Positions 35,495 through 48,243 are shown, counted from the first letter of the stretch. The stretch: DNA of 64,000 nucleotides from Tricholoma matsutake (GCA_026075535.2 AP026541.1:12152001-12216000), one strand, 5' to 3'. The notes: generated by a model from the letters alone, not told the origin. A program made the numbers and translations.

Positions 35495-36133
35495 TGTTAT
35501 GATTTTCATTATCATAACCCAGGACAACCAGACATATGCCGGCAAGACCAGGTAATTTATTTTTCCTTCACATTTGACTTGACTGATTCTGACAGGAGAT
35601 GCTTTGATGCCTGACTCCCACCATTTGACATGCTGTGCCATAGCATTCCTTGACATCAGACCCTTGACATCAGATCTGCGACATCAGATACCTCATGCTC
35701 AGCATGAGGCTTATTGTTCTATTGTTCTATTGTTCTTTCTATTTATTACTTGACAAGGATCTCGCATTCCGATTGGACAATAGACATCTCTGAAACCATA
35801 TATAAGCTACAGTAATACTGCCTGTATTCCTTAGCTTGACCTAATTCAATCAACGGTCTAAGAACTCATCTGAACACTTGACAGCTCAGGAAATCCCTGA
35901 CTGTGACAAACTCAAACTCAACAGTTGGAAAGCCTCCAACTGTGATACACAAACGAGCAGTCTACTCAGAAAGCCTCTGAGTATGGATAGCCTCAACAAC
36001 TTGAGGAAGTACCCAAGTGAAGGCAGGAAGCCCGATACACTAGGAAAGCCTTCTAGTGCGATATTGATACAGTTGGAAAGCCTCCAACTGCGACACATGA
36101 CCCAAGACTGAGTCAAGACTGATAGTCTTAACA
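35495..36133 (+). repeat. Gypsy-2 5' LTR (639 bp)
   Basis: Starts TGTTATGATTT and ends GATAGTCTTAACA. A TATATAA box at 35799-35805 lies about 30 bp before CCTTAGCTTGACC, the expected RNA start. It holds three copies of TTGTTCTAT-like units near 35715 where the 3' LTR has two. Hairpin-like pairs such as GTTGGAAAGCCTCCAAC fill the R-U5 part. Confidence 0.92.
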
Positions 36134-36135
36134 AA

Positions 36136-36145
36136 AGGTCAAGCT
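36136..36145 (+). promoter_or_regulatory. Self-primer type PBS of Gypsy-2
   Basis: AGGTCAAGCT, two bases after the LTR, is the exact complement of AGCTTGACCT at 35833-35842 inside the LTR, about 30 bp after the TATA box. Same spacing as in Gypsy-1 and Gypsy-3. Confidence 0.75.
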
Positions 36146-36417
36146 GATCTACAAGGTCCACCTATCTAGGTGCAGACACAACATCTTTCAGGCAAAGCCC
36201 AGATAGACCTCCAACAGGAGCATCATCATCAGGATGAACCCTGTGGTATAGATACCAGGGTCGACTAGTACGATACTCGGAACCAGCACAGAAGTGGTTC
36301 TCAAGGAGAACCAGTGATGAGGAGCCCCAATACCTCAATGAAGAAGATTTCAGATCTTTCAATAAAGAAGAAACCACAGAACAAGATCCATTCTCCCTAT
36401 TTAACGACAATGCCAAC

Positions 36418-37200
36418 ATGTCTACCGAACCCACCGCAACCAAGGAGATCAGAATATGAACCCCCTCCGACTTCACAGGGGACCAAACTAGAACTGCAAA
36501 GTTCTTACAAGAAGTGAAACTCTATTTGAGAGTGAACCATAATCTACGACACTGAAGAGAAGATCATCTTCACATTGTCCTTCATGAACAGAGGAACCGC
36601 CGCACCCTGGGCTCAGACATGGGCAGAAAAGGAAGACCTAGGGATGTGGTCAACCTTTGAATCAGTGCTCAAGACAGTGTTCATGCCAATTGATGAAGCT
36701 GGCAGAGCCAGGACAGAGATGAAGACATTGAAGCAGGGACAGGACCTGGAGGACTACATAGCACAGTTCCGAATCCTGCAAGAGAAGGCGGGAATCAACA
36801 ACGACACCACCCTTATTGAAATCTCTATGGACGGGTTGAACCCCAAGCTCCTCGAGAGAGTTTTTAATATGGAAACAATCCCCACAACTTTGGAAGGAAT
36901 GATCAATGCCACCTCCAAGTATGATGGACAGTGGAGGAGAGCAAAAGCCATAACAGGAAGGCCACAGGAGGCTTTAACAAAGAAGCTACCGAGCTCTAGA
37001 CCAAAAGAGACCCCACTCAAGATCAACCAACTCTCCTATCAGGAGAGGACTGAACATATGAAGAAAGGGTTGTGATTTGTGTGCCACCAGCCCAGACACA
37101 GAGTGACTGAACACAAGAAAGGGGAAAAGAAGACCAAGGACTGGCCATCCCCAAAGAATAAAGGCAAGGAAGCCTACTTGAAGATCTGAGTGATCATAGG
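36418..37200 (+). pseudogene. Gypsy-2 gag
   Basis: ATG 36418 (MSTEPTATKEIRI), then TGA where CGA is likely, then SDFTGDQTRTAKFLQEVKLY, typical of the gag N-terminus. After a one-base shift near 36540 the capsid continues (WSTFESVLKTVF, LKQGQDLEDYIAQFRILQEK). A nucleocapsid-like end reads GL*FVCHQPRHRVTEH; here TGA stands where the first zinc Cys should be. A further TGA follows at LKI*VII. Confidence 0.8.
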
Positions 37201-37208
37201 AGAACTCA

Positions 37209-40065
37209 ATGAAGAAGAAAGGAAAGGAGCTCTTGCCACAATTGAGGACAAGGGTTTTTAAAGAGGTGGCCTACCTCAAAATGCCAGGTACCACCAAATG
37301 TTCCGTCTGCTCTGTACTACTAGCCACTTTGAAAAATCAATCTATGCATTTAGATGTCAAAGTGGCAGGGACAGGCAGAGGAAAAGACATCGAAACCGAA
37401 GCCCTACTCAACTCAGGAGTGGGAGGGATATTCATGAGCCATGAATTGCGGATTTGAATTGCACCCCCTGGAGAAGATAATCAGAGTCAAGAATGTGGAT
37501 GGAACCCCGAACAAGACAGGGGAGATCTCCCACTATGCCAGGGGACTCTTAACAATCAATGGAAGGATTTTCCCAATGATGTTCCTCATTGCAGGATTGG
37601 GAAACGAATCAATCATCCTAGGCCTACCATGGCTCAGAAGAATCAACCCAGTGATTGACTGGAAGATTGGGACCTTCCAGTTCAGAATGAAGGACGAGAC
37701 TTATCCAGAGTTCTCATATGGGAAAGGAAAAACCCTTATTGGGAGGGTGCAAACTGACAAACCTGATGAAGAACACCTATCATGGTGCCAGAGGGGAACC
37801 AAAAAGAAGAAGAACCCCCTAGACATGACAAAAGAAGAGCAACAGGCTGTCACCAAAGAACAAGAGAAGCTTGCCCTCAAGAAGAAGACTGCTGAGGAAG
37901 AATGGGCATGATGGAAAAAGGTGGCCACCAGAGAGCTGGAGAAACTGGCTGCCAGGAAAGAAGAAGGACAACTGGCATTAGCCCAGATAGTTGCGAAAGA
38001 AAGGGAAAGAATGGCCCTGAAGAACAAGAAGCCAATGAACAAAGAATGGCTAATGCAATGCCAAAGAATTGTTGCCAAGGCAAGATCAATGGGGGGAGCC
38101 CTCCACGCTGAACCAAGAAGCAAGATGCCCATTGAGACAAGAAGGGCGACAATTGAAGAAGTAGAAGATGAAGAGATCATGATCACAACTCTTCAAAATG
38201 TGGAGCCCATTGAGCCACAGGACAAAGAAGACACTGGGAAGGAAAACCCAGCACCGGCAAACCACGAACAGGCAATGGAACAGGCAATGGAACAAATGGA
38301 AGGGACACCCAAACAAGAAATCGCAGACGATGGACTACTGATCACCTACATCCAAGGAGAACCCATCACTGGAATATTCAAACCAGCTAAAATGCCACTG
38401 ACAGAGGAGTACAATGAGCCAAGGTACTCATATTCCCAGACAACAAAAAAATCTCTCGGATCATGAGGGCAAAAGGATCACCATGATATGCATATGGACA
38501 GAATATCTGGATTAGGGCAAAAACATTGGTCTCACAGCACCTGACACATAGGAAGGAAGGAGACCCCAAACAGAAGACCCTGGATGAACTACTCCCCAAA
38601 CAATACAAGGAGTACCGACAGATATTTGAGAAGGAAGCATCGGAACAATTCCCAGAATCAAGACCCTGGGATCATGCGATCGAACTGAAACCGGATTTTA
38701 TGGCAAAAGACTGCAGGGTTTACCCGTTATCACTGGCGGAACAAAAGAAACTTGATGAGTTTCTCAATGAAAGCCTAGAGAAAGGATACATCTGACCATT
38801 GAAATTGCCCATGGCATCACCATTCTTCTTCATGGCAAAGAAGGACTCGGATGCCCTGAGACCATGTCAGGACTACAGGTACTTGAATAACGGAACAATC
38901 AAGAACACCTACCCACTGCTGCTGGTAGGGGATTTGTTGGATAAACTGAGAGGGGCAAAATGTTTTATGAAATTGGACATCCGATGGGGATATCACAATG
39001 TCAGAATCAAGGATGGAGATCAATGGAAGGCAGCCTTCAAGACAAACCGAGGGCTGTTTGAACCAATGGTGATGTTCTTCGGATTATGCAACTCACCAGC
39101 AACCTTCCAGGCAATGATGAATGAGATATTCCATGACATGATCAGAGAAGGATGGCTCGTGATTTACATGGACGACATCCTGATATTCTCCAAGGATCAG
39201 AATGAACACCAGGAAAGGACAAAGAGGGTACTGCAAAGACTGGCAGAAAACGACCTATACCTGAAGCCAGAGAAATGCAAGTTTGATGTCCATGAAGTAG
39301 AATTCTTGGGTCTGGTCATCCGACCCAACAAAATTGCCATAGACAACACAAAACTGGCAGGTATACAGGATTGGCCCACCCCAACAAACATAAAGGCAGT
39401 CAGATCTCTCCTAGGATTTGGGAACTTCTACAGGAAGTTTATCAGACATTTTGCAGAGACAAGCAGACCGCTTATGAAGAAGAACAAAACATTCAACTGG
39501 ACAACAGAATGTGAACAGGCCTTTCAGACACTGAAAAGGAAATTCACAGAAGCACCGGTACTGCTGATGCCAGACCCAACAAAGCCATTCACGATCGAAT
39601 CAGACACCTCAAAACACGCAACAGGAGGAGTGCTGAGACAGAGAGATACGAATGGGGACTGGCATCTGTGCAGATATATATTGCATGCGCTAACACCAAC
39701 AGAATAGAACTACGAGATATACGACAGAGAACTACTGGCCATCGTGCGATTGCTAGAGACCTGGAGACACTACCTACTGGGATCAGGACACCCAGTGGTA
39801 ATCCTGTTGGATCACAAGAACTTGACGTATTTCCGGACAGTGCAGAAACTGAACAGATGACAGGCAAGATGGAGCTTATTCCTATTAGAATTTGACTTGC
39901 AACTCATCCATGTACCCAGATCACAGATGGTACAAAGTGATGCATTATCATGAAGAGCAGACCACATACCAGCAGAAGACAACAATAATGAAGACATCAC
40001 AATGCTGCCAGAAACAGTATTCATGAAATTCATTGACACCGAAATGCATGATCTGCTTGCAGGAA
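37209..40065 (+). pseudogene. Gypsy-2 pol: protease, RT, RNase H, start of integrase
   Basis: Protease ALLNSGVGGIFMS near 37410 has Asn for the catalytic Asp (DSG to NSG). It continues after a frame change near 37440 (LGLPWLRRINPVIDW). A Lys/Glu-rich linker follows (37790-38250). The RT starts at 38640 and has [26 protein letters not shown] and [11 protein letters not shown], with the YxDD box intact. RNase H has [22 protein letters not shown] and [10 protein letters not shown]. Stops: TGA at WA*WKK, YI*PLK, NR*QARW and LS*RADH (all fit CGA), and TAG at TE*NYE (fits CAG). Additional frame changes lie near 37230 and 38460. The last clear Gypsy residues are near 40065. Confidence 0.88.
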
Positions 40066-40069
40066 GCAT

Positions 40070-42735
40070 CACTCGAATTCATCGCAGTCTAACACATCGA
40101 TCAACTCCAAAGATATTTCGCACATTCTCGAACATTTCACATCGAACTTCGCATCGGTTGTTGCAGCTTTGCATCTGACCAGAATAGCATCTGAAATTTC
40201 TGTCCTGACCTCGTTCTTTGCCAATATTGCACCTTTGACCGCATCGAACCAAACATTCAATGGTACGCATCACAGATCGCACCTTTCAGACAACATAGAA
40301 GTTTGTACCACAGCACTCGAACATGAACTAGCTCTCAAAAAAGAGCTTGCACTTGAACAAGAAATCTTTGCACTTTGAAATTGTCATGACATGCCTCCCA
40401 GTCTTCATCGCATAGTTCCAGCTTCATCAGCTTTGAGTTCGATTGACCCTGTTCTACCTGTTTCATTAGTATCGACTTTGCCATCATTGGTCTCGCCAGC
40501 TTCGCATTTGTCCATCGCATCGTTTGCAGCAGTTTCATCTTTCATAAATTTGCCTTTGCCTATTGCACCAATCATATCAGCTTCGACAGTTTTGGCATTG
40601 CCCAAAGAACATGAAATATTTGAATTACTGTTTTTGACTGCAACTTGCCCTCCGACACCATTTGCGCCTCCAATATCTCCATCATATTCATCACCCATTT
40701 TGACCTCGATTTCGTGTTCACCACTCCCAATATTTTTGTCCTTGATCTCATCCTCTGTGCCATCGTCCATTTCATCATCTATTTTGATATCGTGTTTGCC
40801 CTCATATATTTTATCACCATCTTCATGTTCGGATTTGCCCTCGAAGTCCAACATAGCACTTGAAGTTCCCTATCCATCATATATCCATAGTCCTCAGCTC
40901 GCAACCCTTGTCATCATCCCCAAAATTTTTATTACATACATCGTCAACCACAGTTTCATCGACCTTGTTTTTGATCCCTTGATCTTTTGTTCAAACTATA
41001 TTCAACTAGTTCCTCAACCCGATTATAGCGATCATGGTTAGCATTGTTGACATTGATCAAATTCGCCTATTTCCTTTCTTGTCTTTTTCATTTTGACTTC
41101 ATTCTATTTATCGAACTCATCTTCACCATGCTCAACATTCTTTGATTAGCCTCGATGGCTTTCATTTCAGCTTCAACACTCCATTTCCCATCGATTTAAT
41201 TTGATTTAATTTGATTTACCTTTGCAATTCAATCGACTGACTGGGACAGTCAGTATTTTAGTCATGGGGAGGATGATAGGTTGTCTCCTCAGCTCAAAGG
41301 CCAATTCACTATTTCAACCACATTCTAATGACATCGGCTAACTCCTACAATGTCCCAGAAGCAGTGCGACCACTCCCGACCAAGTCTACCAAGTGCGATA
41401 TCGTATTGACCGCATCAATCGTACTTAGAAACCACATTGCACAACTTTAGGACTACCTCGAAATACCCTAAGATCCCTCTGAACAAACATCAAATATCCC
41501 CAATCAACCTCGAACAACTGCGAACGCGATTGAGTATTGTCGAGCATCATCGAGCATTATCAAGAGACTACAAGTGACATTGGGCACTGCATTTGTTATC
41601 TATAACGTGGAAGACCATGTGCCAGGAAGTATTCCAACTCGTGCTCAAACCTGCTGGTAGTAGGTCAGCCTCATTCCAAGTCCCTATCACATACAGGGAA
41701 CTGCACGGGTTTTACCCGCAGGTTTCCCACGCTTTTATTTCCTAATTTATTCAATGAGTTTCACATGAAAAATCATGAAAAAAAGATTTTCTGGAAGCTT
41801 TTTGTTGGCTCTTTGTGATATAACACATAAAACAATATTTGGGTGACATCTGTCATGTGACAAGGTCGAAAATAAATCATTTTGTCCCTTGTATCACAAG
41901 CATCCATTGAATAGCTATCAGAAAATCATTTTTTCATGAGTTTTCATGCAAAACTCATTGAATAAATTAGGAAATAAAAGCGTGGGAAACCCGCGGGTAA
42001 AACCCGTGCAGTTCCCTAATTGTGTACAGAACCAACTGGATGGATTATTGCAAGACTTAGTGCAGTTTATACACAAAGGACAGTGTCTTTTAGTTCTTTC
42101 CCTTTATTACTCCTTCATCACATGATATATCTCTTTCTTGTTTGGATTCCAGTCTCCTTTTTGGCCTGGTGCCTTAACTCATATCTTTTGCCTCATGTTC
42201 TACACATGTTTCTTATACCATTTTAGGAAGTTTCTTTTAAGACATATAAAACTCTGTAGTATCTACTGGGAAATACAAGAAATTGTCTTCACCTATTGTC
42301 TCATATTAAGTTCTAAGAATCAGATCTATCCTCTAAAACAATCTAAACTTCTATGAGTTTTCTCAATTGATGAGAAACCTCTGCGACCATTGTCATCCTC
42401 GATCTTCCTTTGATCCTCTGATCGTTAGCACTAGCAACCATTCCAACACTTCCTAGCCATCGGCTATAGTCTTCGTATACTATCGACCTATCGAAAGGTC
42501 CTCGGAATTCACACTTTGACCATCAATGATAAACTGGTTCACCATTGATCTTGTCAATCTTCCTCGATATCAATCGATACCCCATCGGACCACATCAAAT
42601 ACCTTCATCTCCTATAGCACTACCTTCGCAACTAGTACCAACTAGTTATCTTCCCATAGGTTGGACCACGAGCATTCAGAACGTCTTGCACCCTTCCTCT
42701 GACTTGTTGCAAATATCATCGGCTGTTTTGGTGGT
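40070..42735. other. Unrelated DNA replacing the Gypsy-2 integrase core
   Basis: Between RADHIP...HDLLAG and the integrase tail there is about 2.7 kb without Gypsy similarity. It is richer in TCG and CpG than the flanking element. Open frames exist on both strands at 40391-41041 (plus, Ser/Pro/Ile-rich) and 40405-40854 (minus, acidic Asp/Glu-rich), but both look like low-complexity by-products. The fold-back MITE at 41695-42017 lies inside it. Since the integrase core is missing, this is a replacement or deletion plus insertion, not a simple insertion. Confidence 0.65.
41695..42017. mobile_element. Fold-back MITE (323 bp)
   Basis: The left arm begins AGGGAACTGCACGGGTTTTA and the right arm ends TAAAACCCGTGCAGTTCCCT. 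The arms remain paired for about 110 bp, through GTTTCCCACGCTTTTATTT, CAATGAGTTT and a CATGAAAA...TTTTCTG section, leaving a loop of about 100 bp. No transposase and no clear target-site duplication. Confidence 0.85.
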
Positions 42736-42744
42736 TTTCCCGGG

Positions 42745-43223
42745 TTGAGTATCATCAACGAGTTAGCCAGACAGATTATGGCAGAAAGGATGACAAGACA
42801 CTTCACCCCGTTCAAAGAAGGAGACAGAGTGTGGCTAGAAGCAAAGAACCTCAAGACAACACATGCAACAAGGAAGCTTGCACCAAAGAGAGAAGGACCA
42901 TTCACCATCGAGAAGGTTCTGAGCCCACTCTCCTACTGACTGAAGTTACCAGAACAGTGGAAAAAAATACGCCGGTATTCCACACGGCACTCCTTTCCCC
43001 ATACAAAGAAACCGAGACACATGGACTGAACTTCCCAGAACCACTGCCTGATCTGATAGAAGGCAAATCAGAATATGAGGTGGAAGCGATCATTGGACAC
43101 AAGAAGAGAGGAAAGACCATGCACTTCCTAGTGAAGTGGGTCAGATACCCAACTTCAGAGAACTCATGGGAGCCCAAGGGAAACTTGAAACATGCCAGAA
43201 GAATTCTAGGAGCATATAAATGA
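42745..43223 (+). pseudogene. Gypsy-2 integrase C-terminus with chromodomain
   Basis: The first frame has MTRHFTPFKEGDRVWLEAKN and GPFTIEKVLSPLSY, then TGA (fits CGA) before LKLPEQW. After a shift at the A-run near 42963 the other frame gives VFHTALLSPYKE and a chromodomain (SEYEVEAIIGHKKRG, HFLVKWVRYPTSENSWEP). Chromodomains of these integrases bind modified histones and steer insertion to heterochromatin. The D,D,E core is absent upstream. Confidence 0.88.
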
Positions 43224-43609
43224 CAGCGATGGCTGTAGAAGTGAAACCCTGCTCACAGGAATCGAAATCCTTGCCATCGTTGTTGGCATGACCCTAGCTG
43301 TGGCCACAGCCCTGACCTTTGCATTCTGCCTTCATGCCATCTTCTGACCATGGCCTGAACCCCCAATTACAGACATAGAATTCTCCATTCTATGACATGC
43401 CACAGAAAACCCCTCTCCCAATGACACCGCTACCTCACTGACACCACTGCCTGAGGCAGCATGAACCAGAAGAACCAGATCATGGTCTGAGTTTGAACAC
43501 AAGTTATTCCTCCATTGTACCCCTTGACCCCAACCCATTCATTTGTCCAGACCACATCTGATCAGACCCCGGAGAAGGAATGAAGATATTATTTGAAGTC
43601 AGCGAGTTC

Positions 43610-43628
43610 AAGGATAGAGAGAGGGTGA
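43610..43628 (+). promoter_or_regulatory. Polypurine tract of Gypsy-2
   Basis: AAGGATAGAGAGAGGGTGA directly before the 3' LTR at 43629, the place and composition expected for plus-strand priming. Confidence 0.8.
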
Positions 43629-43923
43629 TGTTATGATTTTTGTGATCTTAACCCAGGATGACCAGACGTATGCCAGCAAGACCAGGTACTTTATTTTTTC
43701 CTTTGCATTTGACTTGACTCATTCTGATGGGAGACACTTTGACGCCTGACTCCCACCATTTGACATGCTGTGCCACAGCATTCCTTGACATCAGACCCTT
43801 GACATTGGATCTGTGACATTGGATACCTCATGCTTGGCATGAGGCTTATTGTTCTATTGTTCTTTCTATTTATTACTTGACAAGGATCTCGCATTCCGAT
43901 TGGATGATAGACATCTCTGAAAC
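43629..43923 (+). repeat. Gypsy-2 3' LTR, first part
   Basis: Starts TGTTATGATTT and matches 35495-35798 of the 5' LTR with many transitions. It ends at GAAAC (43919-43923), the target duplicated by Gypsy-3. Confidence 0.9.
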
Positions 43924-44349
43924 TATAAGGGCAACCTAAGCCTCTACCAAAGGGAAATCCGAAGTTAAAATTATACTACATAATACAGGGATTGGGGGCG
44001 CACCTAGCAAAGGGAAATCCGAAGAGAAAACTCTAAGGATCCCCTTGCTGATGCCCAGTATATGTGAAGATGACAAAAATCAAATATAACCTAAAAATAG
44101 AAAAAGGCGGAGATAGGCGGATCAAGGCTGCCGAATGACATCATACCAAGGGGTATGTGTCGGAAGGGGTACTCCGCCTCTAAATATAAAAGTGTCAACA
44201 TGTACAAACATGATAGCAAGGGAAAATTAGTAATAAAATCTGGAAAAATCATAGAAAATGAAGAATAGAAGGAAATGAGGTGGGGAAAAATATAGGACGA
44301 ACATAAAAAATAGGAAAAACACACAGGGCACCCCCCTAGTCCCCTTACA
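43924..44349 (-). repeat. Gypsy-3 3' LTR (426 bp, with 60-bp extra segment)
   Basis: Equal to the 5' LTR except for about three base changes (including ATG/ACG and CTG/CCG) and a 60-bp segment near 43945-44010 bounded by AAAGGGAAATCCGAAG on both sides. Confidence 0.92.
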
Positions 44350-44360
44350 TCACCCCCTCT

Positions 44361-45790
44361 CTAAGATGCATTGCCCCGATGCATTCGAAATCGTATACGA
44401 CCAAAGTCCGTGACTTGAATGCGACGCAGTGCAGCAGTGTGCCGTCGGTGGAATTCCTTGATTAACCGAGGGGCATTTACGTCAGACTCTTCGACCCATG
44501 AGTTCTCCTCATACCCATAACCCTTCCAATGTACCAAATACTGGAGTTTTCCTCGACGCAAACGGCTGTCCAAGATTGACTCGACTTCATATTGGGGTTG
44601 TCCCTCGATCACTGTAGGTGGTGGTGGTGGGTGTGAATGGCATCCCGGGAACGGATCTGGGGGAGCTGGAAGCAATTTGACAACATGGAAGATGGGATGG
44701 AGTCTGGACATGGAGGCTGGGAGGCGTAGACGATAGGCATGTGTTCCAATGCACTTGACAATGGGGAAAGGTCCCAAGAAGCGATGAGTGAGTTTCTTGG
44801 ATGGACGTGTAGTGGAGATGTCACTGGAGTCAAGATAAACTCGATCACCAACCTTGTACTGAGGGGTTGGGGAGTGGCATTGGTTGTAAAATCGCGCCAT
44901 GTCATCCTTCGCCTTTGCTAAGGCTGCCCTTGCCTCCTCCAAGCTATCCCTCATGCATTCTGTGAACTCATTCACTGTCTCGATGTGTGAGGGAGTTTGG
45001 CGAGGTTCAAATCCCATGCGTGGATGTCGTCCAGTGTCTAAGAGGAAAGGGGTCTGTTGAGTGGAAGCATGGACATGGTTGTTGTATCCAAACTCAGCCA
45101 AAGGAAGGAGATCATCCCAATCGTCCTGGCGTTCATTGACAAAGAGGCAGATGTACTGCTCCAGTTCCTGGTTGACTTGCTCCGTCTGGCCATCAGTTTG
45201 TGGGTGATAAGCGGTTGAAGCAAGGAGTTTGATCCCCAGGAGTCAGTACAGCTCACGAGTGAACTCTGCCATGAACTGAGGGCCACGATCCGAGAGGAAG
45301 GCACCAGGAAGTCCATGTAATTTCCACACGTGGTGGAGGTAGAGTTGAGCGGCACCTAGGGCACTGACAGTGGTGTGAGTGGGAATGAAGTGAGCGTGTT
45401 TTCCCACTGAGTCAACTGTGCACATCACTGCATCAAACCCGTTTGACTCTGGCAATTCCACCACAAAGTCTACGCTGATGACATCCCAATGACTCTCTGG
45501 AACAGGAAGAGGGTGTAGCTCACCAATAGGCTTGCGATGAGGAACCTTGGTGCATAAGCAAAGGTCACAAGTGCGACAATACTGACCAATGAGCCGTGAC
45601 ATTTGTGGCCACCAATAGTTCCATGAGGTGAGCTCCAAGGTCTTCCAGTGTCTGGGGTGGCCAGCAATCTGTGAGTCATGGTGTTGGGATATGATGTGCC
45701 GGCGAAGGTCTGGGTCATTGGGAACATAGATGTGATCCCTGAAATACAACAAGTCCTCCTTTTCAGCCCACTCTGCCGCACGTAAGGAAA
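44361..45790 (-). pseudogene. Gypsy-3 integrase with chromodomain
   Basis: Minus strand from about 45790: YFRDHIYVPNDPDLRRHII and the zinc region (HIISQHHDSQIAGHP, CRTCDLCLC), then the catalytic core ISVDFVVELPES, LSDRGPQFMAEF and YHPQTDGQTEQ. The chromodomain is YEVESILDSRLRRG, LQYLVHWKGYGYEENSWV. One TGA at 45243-45245 (ELY*LLGIKL) fits CGA. Otherwise open to the stop at 44361. D, D and E are all present. Confidence 0.92.
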
Positions 45791-45985
45791 GGGTCGATCC
45801 CTTCCTCAGTTCTTTAACAGCTTGGGTGACAACATCCTCATGTAATTTGCGCGACGAATGTCACGTAGGATGTCCTGCTCCTCGCCCTGGGGTGCGATGC
45901 CTTCCAGTGCCTGAATGGTGAACAGGTCTGGCTGCAACAGCACAATGTTTTGGTTGTCACCGCTGCCATCCCCATGGTCTGCACA

Positions 45986-47656
45986 TCAGGATAGGGCATC
46001 GGTCTTCCCCATGCTGCGACCTGGATGGTGGTGTAAGGAGAAGTCGAATCTAGATAGATACAGGGACCAACGAGCTTGACGACGGTTCAATTTCTTGGCC
46101 ATCATGAAGTACTCGAGGTTCTTGTGATCCATCCAAATTTCCACCTTGTGTTGGGCACCCTCGAGGAAGTGTTGCCACTCCTCAAGCGCACGCATTATCG
46201 CCAACATCTCCTTGTCATGGATCTTGTAGTTTCTCTCTACAGCACTAAGGCTTTTGGAGTAGAACGCAACAGGATGCCACTTCTGGTTCTCCGGAGACTG
46301 CTGAGACAACATGGCGCCCGTCACAAAGTCAGAACTGTCAGCTTCTACACGAAAAGGACGTGAATCGTCAGCAAAGGTAAGGATTGGAGCGGAAGTGACC
46401 ATCTCCTTAAGCTTTTCGAATGCCTCCTGTTGTGCATTATCCCACCTCCATGCCTCCTTTCCTGTCAAGTCGAACAGTGGTCGTGCATGATGTGAGAAAT
46501 CCTTGATAAAATGCCGATAGAAATTGATGAAGCCCAGGAAAGACTGCACCTCCTTCTTGTTCGTGGGCGTTGGCCAAGCTGTGACCCCGTTTACCTTGAT
46601 AGGATCCATCTCCACTTGACCCTCCGAGAAAATCAGGCCGAGGTACTCGATCTTGGTCCTTTTGAACTCACATTTGTCCTGACGAAGGTAGAGTTTGTAC
46701 CATCGAAGTCGCTCTAGGACGAGGTGCGTGATGCGACGGTGCTCTTCAACTGTGCGAGTGAAGATGAGGATGTCATTGAGATAGATGCAGACAATGCCTT
46801 CGAGGATGAGGTCATGGAAGATGTCGTTCATCATGGTCTGAAAGGTGGCAGGGCTATTAGTAAGGCCAAAGAACATGACAAGCAGTTCAAAAAGACCATG
46901 GTTGGTATGAAAGGCTGCCTTCCACTCATCTCCCTCCTTTATCCTCACATTATTATAGCCCCAACGGACATCGAGCTTGGTGAAGTATCGGGCTCCACGG
47001 AGCTGGTTTATGAGTTCGGAGATGAGGGGTAGTGGGTAGCGATTTTTGACCATGATGTTGTTGAGCCTTCTGTAGTCTTGAACCGGTCGAAGTGAGCCAT
47101 CCTTCTTCTTGACAAAGAAAAAGGGAGAGGCCATGGGTGACTTCGATGGTCAAATACATCCAGAGGCCAGGTGCTTGTCGATGAACTGGTCAAGCTGCCA
47201 TTGTTCTTCCGGAGAGAGAGGATAGACCTTGCAGGATGAAGGGGTTGCACCGGGGGTGAGTTCGATTGCGTGATCCCATGGCTTACGTGCAGGAAGAGAG
47301 TCGAATGACTCCTTGGAGAACACGTCTTCAAACTCATGGAGATGAGGGAGTAAGGAGTTAGTAGAGGATTTAGCAGCATTGTTTTTGTGGAAGGCCTCGG
47401 CGAGGCGTTGGGATATGTTCGATGTGGCACACACCTCATGCAATGAGCGAATCGCAGTGTAGAAGATCCGATCACCCTCCTCCACTTCCTCTGGGTCCTC
47501 ATCATCATCATCCGAGTCTGGCATTAGATCAGGAACCCCTTCCAATTCCACTTCAGGTATCCAGCACGACACTTCTGAGTTCGTCGTATTGCCACCTTCT
47601 GTCCACGACATTCTTGCCTGGCTTCTGTGAAACACGTCCAACAGCGGGATGGACAT
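45986..47656 (-). pseudogene. Gypsy-3 reverse transcriptase and RNase H
   Basis: One frame. From 47656 a linker region leads to RT ([35 protein letters not shown]). The catalytic box reads CIYLNDILIF, so YLDD has become YLND. RNase H has EADSSDFVTGAML, DKEMLAIMRALEEW and WMDHKNLEYF, ending DALS. TGA at 47150-47152 (GCI*PSKSPM) and 45986-45988 (DALS*CADHG) fit CGA. A frame change near 45850 leads to the integrase frame. Confidence 0.92.
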
Positions 47657-48243
47657 CGGCTCATGGTAACCTCCCCAGTGCGCCAGTCGACCTCTGGGTT
47701 ATGGTCTCGAAGCCATGGATATCCCAAAATCACCTTTTGCTTTCCTAATTGAGTGACAGCAAAAAGGGCATGCTCACTATGATCTTTGTAACGGAGAACC
47801 AGGTCTGCAACCTCTCGGATGGCACCAGCTTCATTTGGGGATCCATCCATGTTATATACAGGTATCGGATGTGAGAGTGAGCGAGTATTTAGACGATGTT
47901 GTTGTACCAGATGGGAATCGATGAAGAGACCAGTTGCACCAGAGTCCAGGAGTGCAGAGACACCGAGTATCTGTCCATTGTCGGTCGTCTGCAGTTCGAT
48001 GGCTAGGTTTAAGGAATGTGCAGAGGGAGTGGATGCCACAATATACTTGCATGGTAGTTTACGCTCCCATGATTTAATTTTGGGACGTGGAGTAGAAGGA
48101 GAGATGGGGAGAGCAGGTACATCTTTAGCCAACTTCGAAGGGTCAGAGAGGGGAGCAGTCACAGAAATGGATTCATTCTCCGGGGATTCAACTGACAAGA
48201 CTTCAAAGCGGTTATGGACAGGCAGTGAGGGCATATGATTCAC
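47524..48243 (-). pseudogene. Gypsy-3 protease region
   Basis: Contains SALLDSGATGLFID, the retropepsin active site with intact Asp, and VILGYPWLRDHNPEVDW, the usual C-terminal motif of this protease. The frame is that of the gag start, while the zinc-knuckle region just upstream is shifted. It passes into the RT frame by a one-base change near 47640. Confidence 0.88.

Noticed and set aside
40391..41041. 216-codon plus-strand ORF and 149-codon acidic minus-strand ORF as genes
   Set aside because: They overlap on opposite strands, are low in complexity and lie in replacement DNA; no motif or splice signal supports either.
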